The translations under genes and the position numbers were made by a program. A stretch of DNA of 36,950 bases from NCBI GenBank assembly GCA_045661205.1, contig JAZRFE010000011.1, forward strand, positions 1-36,950, in the 5' to 3' direction. This document shows, one piece after another, positions 32,604-36,950 of this stretch. The stretch comes from HGM04593 sp045661205 (GTDB lineage: Bacteria; Bacteroidota; Bacteroidia; Bacteroidales; Bacteroidaceae). The stretch's first letter is position 1; the number at the start of each line of letters is the position of its first letter. The notes under the pieces were generated by a model, which made no database searches, was not told where the DNA came from, and worked only from the letters and a program-made list of their open reading frames with translations.

Positions 32604-34445
32604 ATGAGAAAACTTATTTCGACTCTGATTTTTGCAACTCTCACACTTGCTATTTCATCGTGTGGAGAGAAAATCTATTATGCGGCAGACTTTGGAATAG
32701 TTCCCGGCACCGGAAAGGACATGACAAAAGCTGTTGCCAATGCGATAGAAACCATTAAAAACGAGTGCAACGGCAAGCCTGCCGCATTGCTTTTCGAGGG
32801 TGGTGAATACGATTTCTACCCCGACAGTGCCAACGTGCGCGAATATTATATCTCTAACCACGACCAGCACAACCCTAAGCTCGTGGCTGTGGTGCTCGAG
32901 GGCGTAAAAAACCTTGCCCTCAGAGGTATTAAAGATGGCGAGAATGCTCGTCGTGCCGACTTTATGATGAACGGCCGCATGTTGCCCGTAGCAATGGTGG
33001 GTTGCGAGAACTGTACGCTCGATTTCATCGGCATGGACACTCGCGTGCCTCAGATAGCACAGGTCGAGGTGCTCGAAAACGATGCCGAGAATGGCTTTAT
33101 CACCTATCGCATAGCTCCTTACGTGAATTACAAGATAGCCGACAGCACATTGGTTGTTTATGGCTCGAACTGGGAGTTTAATCCTCGTTGGGGTATTGCT
33201 TTCGACGGAAAGACACGTCACCTTGTGTACCGAACAAGCGATATAGGTGTGGGTACTCAAAAAGTCGAGGAGGTTGAGCCCCGTGTGATACGTGCTCCCT
33301 GGAAAGATGCCCGTCTGCTTCCCGGAACCATCGTTGCTATGCGCCCCTATGTTCGCCCTACACCGGGTATTCTCGTTTCGGAGTGTAAGAACACTTCAAT
33401 CCTTTCATCTGTGGTATATTATGCCGAGGGTATGGGCTTGCTCGCACAGGGAAGCGAAAATATCACACTCGACGGTTTCCAGGTGGCGTTGCGTGGCGAT
33501 GACGACCCCCGTTACTTTACAACACAGGCCGACGCTACTCACTTCTCGGGCTGTAAGGGTATGATAAAATCGGTGAACGGTCTTTACGAGGGCATGATGG
33601 ACGATGCCATAAACGTACATGGTACATATCTGCGCGTGATAAAAAAACTTGACGACAACACGCTTGTCGGCCGCTACATGCACCCTCAGGCTTATGGCTA
33701 TTATTGGGGTGCTGCCGGTGACACTGTACAGTTCATTAGGTCAGATGTGATGGAGATTGTAGAGGGCAACAAGGTGGTTTCTATCGAGCCTTACGACAAA
33801 GAGGTGTTTGCAGGTTGCAAAGAGTTCAAACTTACCTTTGAAAAACCCGTTCCCGTCGATGCTGATAATGGCAAATATGGAATTGAGAACCTCGAATGGA
33901 CTCCCGAGGTCTATTTTGCAGGTAACACCATTCGCAACAACCGCGCACGTGGAACACTCTTCAGTACTCCCAAACGTACCGTTGTCGAGAACAACTTCTT
34001 CGACCACACTTCGGGTGCAGCCATTCTTCTTTGCGGAGACTGCAACGGATGGTTCGAGACAGGTGCTTGTCGCGACGTAGTCATCCGCAACAACCGTTTT
34101 GTAAATTCTTTGACAAATATGTTCCAGTTTACCGACGGAATTATTTCTATCTACCCTGTGATTCCCGACCTCGCAACGCAGACAAAATATTTCCATGGTG
34201 GCGATGGCAAGGGCGTGGTTATAGAGAATAATGTGTTCGAAACATTCGACGCTCCTATTGTCTATGCAAAGTCACTCGACGGATTGAAATTCTGCAACAA
34301 CAAAATCATTACAAACGAAGATTTCAAGCCCTTCCATTGGAACCGCAACCGTTTCCTTCTCGACAAGGTTACGAACGTTGTCATCGAGAATAACGACTTT
34401 CAGGGTGGTTTCGACGAAAGCAAAGATGTTAAGTACAGATATTAA
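32604..34445 (+). CDS. GH110 alpha-1,3-galactosidase, lipoprotein
   Basis: Encodes 613 residues. A lipoprotein signal ends at lipobox AISSC (Cys20, MRKLISTLIFATLTLAISSC). The mature protein shows the GH110 layout: YYAADFGIVPGTGKDMTKAV start, then right-handed beta-helix repeats through the C-terminus (for example VVIRNNRFVNSLTNM and VVIENNVFETF). The conserved motif MMDDAINVHG carries Asp333 and Asp334, the probable catalytic carboxylates. GH110 enzymes (GlaA/GlaB) release alpha-1,3-linked galactose, notably from the blood-group B antigen and related host glycans. It would act at the cell surface or in the periplasm. It is monocistronic, with its promoter inside repeat E. Whether it prefers branched or linear substrates is not readable. 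Confidence 0.9.
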   Translation: MRKLISTLIFATLTLAISSCGEKIYYAADFGIVPGTGKDMTKAVANAIETIKNECNGKPAALLFEGGEYDFYPDSANVREYYISNHDQHNPKLVAVVLEGVKNLALRGIKDGENARRADFMMNGRMLPVAMVGCENCTLDFIGMDTRVPQIAQVEVLENDAENGFITYRIAPYVNYKIADSTLVVYGSNWEFNPRWGIAFDGKTRHLVYRTSDIGVGTQKVEEVEPRVIRAPWKDARLLPGTIVAMRPYVRPTPGILVSECKNTSILSSVVYYAEGMGLLAQGSENITLDGFQVALRGDDDPRYFTTQADATHFSGCKGMIKSVNGLYEGMMDDAINVHGTYLRVIKKLDDNTLVGRYMHPQAYGYYWGAAGDTVQFIRSDVMEIVEGNKVVSIEPYDKEVFAGCKEFKLTFEKPVPVDADNGKYGIENLEWTPEVYFAGNTIRNNRARGTLFSTPKRTVVENNFFDHTSGAAILLCGDCNGWFETGACRDVVIRNNRFVNSLTNMFQFTDGIISIYPVIPDLATQTKYFHGGDGKGVVIENNVFETFDAPIVYAKSLDGLKFCNNKIITNEDFKPFHWNRNRFLLDKVTNVVIENNDFQGGFDESKDVKYRY

Positions 34446-34453
34446 CCGAGGTG

Positions 34454-34482
34454 TGACAATTTGTCGCAATTTGTCATGCGAC
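34454..34482 (+). promoter_or_regulatory. Overlapping palindromes upstream of groES
   Basis: TGACAA (34454-34459) and TTGTCA (34471-34476) form an inverted repeat with an 11-base centre. Overlapping it, GTCGCA and TGCGAC (34463-34482) form a second one. They lie about 55-80 bases before a TGGCACG element and could be activator-binding sites for heat-shock control. Confidence 0.4.
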
Positions 34483-34530
34483 GATTGAAAAAATGTCCTG
34501 TTTTTCCATTGTTTCGACCGAAAAAACAAT

Positions 34531-34546
34531 TTGGCACGCTTTTGGT
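34531..34546 (+). promoter_or_regulatory. Tentative sigma-54-like promoter of groES-groEL
   Basis: TTGGCACG (-24-like, 34531-34538), then 4 bases, then TGGT in place of the expected TTGC at -12. The -24 half is an excellent match and the -12 half is imperfect. No ordinary TAnnTTTG box is evident before groES. Confidence 0.35.
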
Positions 34547-34640
34547 TATAGTAATTAATGTGCGTGGTTGCAAAAGCGTGTCAGGCACAAAAGAGAGTAT
34601 ATAAATAAGAATAATAAAATAAATTTAAATTTTACAAATT

Positions 34641-34913
34641 ATGAATATTAAACCTTTAGCAGACAGAGTTCTCATCCTGCCCCAGGCAGCTGAGGAGAAG
34701 ACAGTCAGCGGTATCATCATCCCCGACACAGCAAAAGAGAAACCCCTCCAGGGCGAAGTTGTTGCAGTTGGTAACGGCACAAAAGACGAAGAAATGGTTA
34801 TCAAAGTGGGCGACACAGTTCTTTATGGCAAATATGCAGGTACAGAACTCGACCTTGACGGTGTTAAATATTTGATTATGCGTCAGAGCGACGTATTGGC
34901 TATCCTCGGATAA
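34641..34913 (+). CDS. groES: Co-chaperonin GroES
   Basis: Encodes 90 residues, close to the usual length, starting MNIKPLADRVLILPQAAEEK. The mobile loop is KTVSGIIIPDTAKEKP, and the core strands GEVVAVGNGT and VGDTVLYGKYAGTELDLDGV are intact; the end is DVLAILG. It forms the heptameric lid on the GroEL ring and assists ATP-driven folding in the cytosol. groEL follows after 18 bases. The approximately 195-base upstream region carries palindromes and a possible sigma-54 site instead of the usual promoter. Confidence 0.98.
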   Translation: MNIKPLADRVLILPQAAEEKTVSGIIIPDTAKEKPLQGEVVAVGNGTKDEEMVIKVGDTVLYGKYAGTELDLDGVKYLIMRQSDVLAILG

Positions 34914-34931
34914 TTTTAAAGAATAGGAATC

Positions 34932-36569
34932 ATGGCAAAAGAAATTTTATTCAATATGGACGCCCGCGACCAGCTTAAGAAGGGCGTTGATGAGTTGGCA
35001 AATGCAGTAAAGGTAACACTCGGCCCTAAAGGTCGTAACGTTATCATTGAGAAAAAGTTCGGTGCTCCCCACATTACAAAAGACGGTGTTACCGTAGCCA
35101 AGGAGATTGAGCTTGACGATGCATTCATGAACACAGGTGCACAGCTTGTTAAGGCTGTTGCTTCAAAGACAGGTGACGACGCAGGTGACGGTACAACAAC
35201 TGCTACCGTTCTTGCTCAGGCAATCATCACAGAGGGTCTGCGCAACGTTACAGCAGGTGCCAACCCCATGGATCTCAAACGCGGTATCGACAAGGCTGTT
35301 AGCGCAATCGTTGCTTCTATCAAAGAGCAGAGCGAGGATGTAGGTGCCGACTACGAGAAAATCGAGCAGGTTGCTACAATCTCGGCAAACAACGACTACG
35401 AGATTGGTAAGCTCATCGCCGATGCAATGCGCAAAGTATCAAAGAATGGTGTTATCACCATCGAAGAGGCTAAGAGCCGCGACACCACCATCGGTGTAGT
35501 AGAGGGTATGCAGTTCGACAGAGGTTACCTCTCTGCTTACTTCGTAACCGACACAGAGAAGATGGAGTGTGAGATGGAGAACCCCTACGTTCTTATCTAC
35601 GACAAGAAAATCTCTAACCTCAAAGATATGCTCCCCATCCTCGAGGCAGCCGTACAGACAGGCCGCCCCTTGCTCATCATTGCCGAGGATGTAGACAGCG
35701 AGGCACTCACAACATTGGTAGTAAACCGCCTGCGTTCACAGTTGAAGATCTGTGCAGTTAAGGCTCCCGGTTTCGGCGACCGTCGCAAAGACCTTCTCGA
35801 GGATATCGCTATCCTCACAGGTGGTATCGTGGTATCAGAGGAGAAGGGCATCAAGCTCGAGCAGGCAACTCTCGAAATGCTCGGTTCTTGCGGTAAAATC
35901 ACCGTTAGCAAAGAGGTTACAACAATCGTTGACGGTAACGGCGACAAAGCAGCTATCGACACACGCATCGCAAACATCAAAGGTCAGATTGAGACAACAA
36001 AGTCAGACTACGACAAAGAGAAACTTCAGGAGCGTCTCGCGAAACTCTCAGGCGGTGTTGCAGTACTCTACGTAGGTGCACCTTCAGAGGTTGAGATGAA
36101 AGAGAAGAAAGACCGCGTAGACGACGCACTCTGCGCTACACGTGCAGCTATCGAAGAGGGTATCGTTCCCGGTGGTGGTGTAACATACGTTCGCGCAATC
36201 GACTCACTCGAGGCTGTCGAGGCCGTAAACGCAGACGAGCAGACAGGTATCAACATCATCCGTCGTGCGGTTGAGGAGCCTTTGCGTCAGATTGTTGCCA
36301 ATGCCGGCAAAGAGGGCGCAGTTGTTGTTCAGAAAGTACGTGAGGGTGCAGGTGACTTCGGTTACAACGCACGTGCCGACAAATATGAGAACCTTCTCGC
36401 AGCAGGTGTTGTAGACCCCGCTAAGGTTACACGTGTAGCTCTTGAGAACGCTGCTTCTATCGCGGGTATGTTCCTCACAACAGAGTGTGTTATTGTTGAT
36501 AAGAAAGAGGAGAGACCTGCAATGCCTATGGGCGCTCCCGGAATGGGTGGCATGGGCGGCATGATGTAA
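34932..36569 (+). CDS. groEL: Chaperonin GroEL (60 kDa)
   Basis: Encodes 545 residues with the typical start MAKEILFNMDARDQLKKGVD. The ATP-site motif GDGTTTATVLAQAII and the family signature near AAIEEGIVPGGGVTYVRAID are intact. The C-terminus is the flexible GGM tail (PMGAPGMGGMGGMM). It forms the double-ring folding chamber with GroES as lid. It is co-transcribed with groES and followed by a two-hairpin terminator region. All length and motif checks are normal. Confidence 0.99.
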   Translation: MAKEILFNMDARDQLKKGVDELANAVKVTLGPKGRNVIIEKKFGAPHITKDGVTVAKEIELDDAFMNTGAQLVKAVASKTGDDAGDGTTTATVLAQAIITEGLRNVTAGANPMDLKRGIDKAVSAIVASIKEQSEDVGADYEKIEQVATISANNDYEIGKLIADAMRKVSKNGVITIEEAKSRDTTIGVVEGMQFDRGYLSAYFVTDTEKMECEMENPYVLIYDKKISNLKDMLPILEAAVQTGRPLLIIAEDVDSEALTTLVVNRLRSQLKICAVKAPGFGDRRKDLLEDIAILTGGIVVSEEKGIKLEQATLEMLGSCGKITVSKEVTTIVDGNGDKAAIDTRIANIKGQIETTKSDYDKEKLQERLAKLSGGVAVLYVGAPSEVEMKEKKDRVDDALCATRAAIEEGIVPGGGVTYVRAIDSLEAVEAVNADEQTGINIIRRAVEEPLRQIVANAGKEGAVVVQKVREGAGDFGYNARADKYENLLAAGVVDPAKVTRVALENAASIAGMFLTTECVIVDKKEERPAMPMGAPGMGGMGGMM

Positions 36570-36606
36570 TATCCTCTCGCACATAGTTAAATAGATAATA
36601 TCCGGC

Positions 36607-36635
36607 GGCCGTAGTTCCCCAACCCTTCTACGGCC
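36607..36635 (+). other. Hairpin downstream of groEL
   Basis: GGCCGTAG (36607-36614) pairs perfectly with CTACGGCC (36628-36635). It has no T-run, so it probably stabilises the mRNA end, ahead of the terminator. Confidence 0.55.
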
Positions 36636-36648
36636 TCTCGGTTTTTCG

Positions 36649-36686
36649 GGTGCCGACTGCTGTGAAGCAGTCGGCGCCTTTCTTTT
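36649..36686 (+). terminator. Rho-independent terminator of groES-groEL
   Basis: A 13-bp GC-rich stem (36649-36661 with 36666-36678, one G-U) with a 4-base loop, followed by TTTCTTTT. Confidence 0.88.
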
Positions 36687-36950
36687 ATGGGTTTGCTTTA
36701 TTGAAATGTTGTCACACTTGACTTATGTTTAATAATATGCAACGCTGAAAATTGAATAAGCGAACAGTTTTTACATTGCCGAAACCTAAATTTTTTATAT
36801 AAAAAACCGCAAAATATTATTACTATACAAGTTTTTTCTTCTTAAATTTGCACTATTCCTAAGAGTTTTTTGCAAAAACTCAGATAAAAAAACTAAAAAC
36901 ACGTTTGCACTTAGTTAAATATCATAGAGACATATAAACATTTAAAACAT
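36687..36950 (+). other. Gene-free right edge with a probable promoter and leader hairpin
   Basis: AT-rich, without ORFs. A TAAATTTG box at 36843-36850 fits TAnnTTTG, with no clear -33. A perfect 8-bp hairpin GAGTTTTT-TGC-AAAAACTC follows shortly after. The window ends in AACAT, so a plus-strand gene may start just beyond. That gene is not visible. Confidence 0.4.

Overview
The window is a chromosomal segment of a member of the order Bacteroidales (phylum Bacteroidota), probably gut-associated. The evidence is the Bacteroidota-type promoters (TTTG, 19-22 bases, then TAnnTTTG or TATCTTCG), the near absence of Shine-Dalgarno sites, Bacteroidales-like rpsI and rplM, GldE, a 1105-residue SecA, a PG0541-type P-II-like protein, and a GH110 alpha-galactosidase of the kind that trims blood-group B glycans. 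Genus cannot be read from the sequence alone.

Layout. 1-1180: the minus-strand rplM-rpsI operon, with a structured RNA leader before rplM and another in the space where the rpsB leader would lie. 1227-2316: tRNA-Leu(CAA), then an AT-rich orphan gene followed by a truncated-looking overlapping ORF, then a tRNA-Ser(GCT)-tRNA-Glu(CTC) operon. 2408-11604: a surface-polysaccharide and envelope region with a FemAB-like acyltransferase, three glycosyltransferases, a flippase, an M23 endopeptidase and a C69 dipeptidase. 11617-15670: phosphohexomutase, RNase G, a 30-residue mS38-like protein and HU. 16117-19188: ssb, gldE, a phosphopantetheinyl transferase and an HdeD-like membrane protein. 19264-25911: a tripartite RND efflux operon headed by its TetR regulator, whose promoter carries a palindrome, and closed by a P-II-like gene. 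26141-28358: a lipoprotein-type dipeptidyl peptidase III. 28369-32141: secA and a small downstream gene. 32604-36569: the GH110 enzyme, then groES-groEL.

The most unusual signal is a family of palindromic intergenic repeats of about 72-80 bp (five near-complete copies: two before ssb, two before secA, one before the GH110 gene). Each ends in an inverted TATCTTTG-like -7 box, and all are oriented so that this box faces the start of the adjacent gene. They look like dispersed repeats that double as promoters. Two subfamilies can be told apart by the 4-base centre of the palindrome. Other points of interest are the two ribosomal-protein leaders, the gene remnant beside tRNA-Leu, an orphan terminator that may mark a small RNA, and the palindromes upstream of groES. 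No CRISPR array, insertion sequence or obvious prophage was seen.
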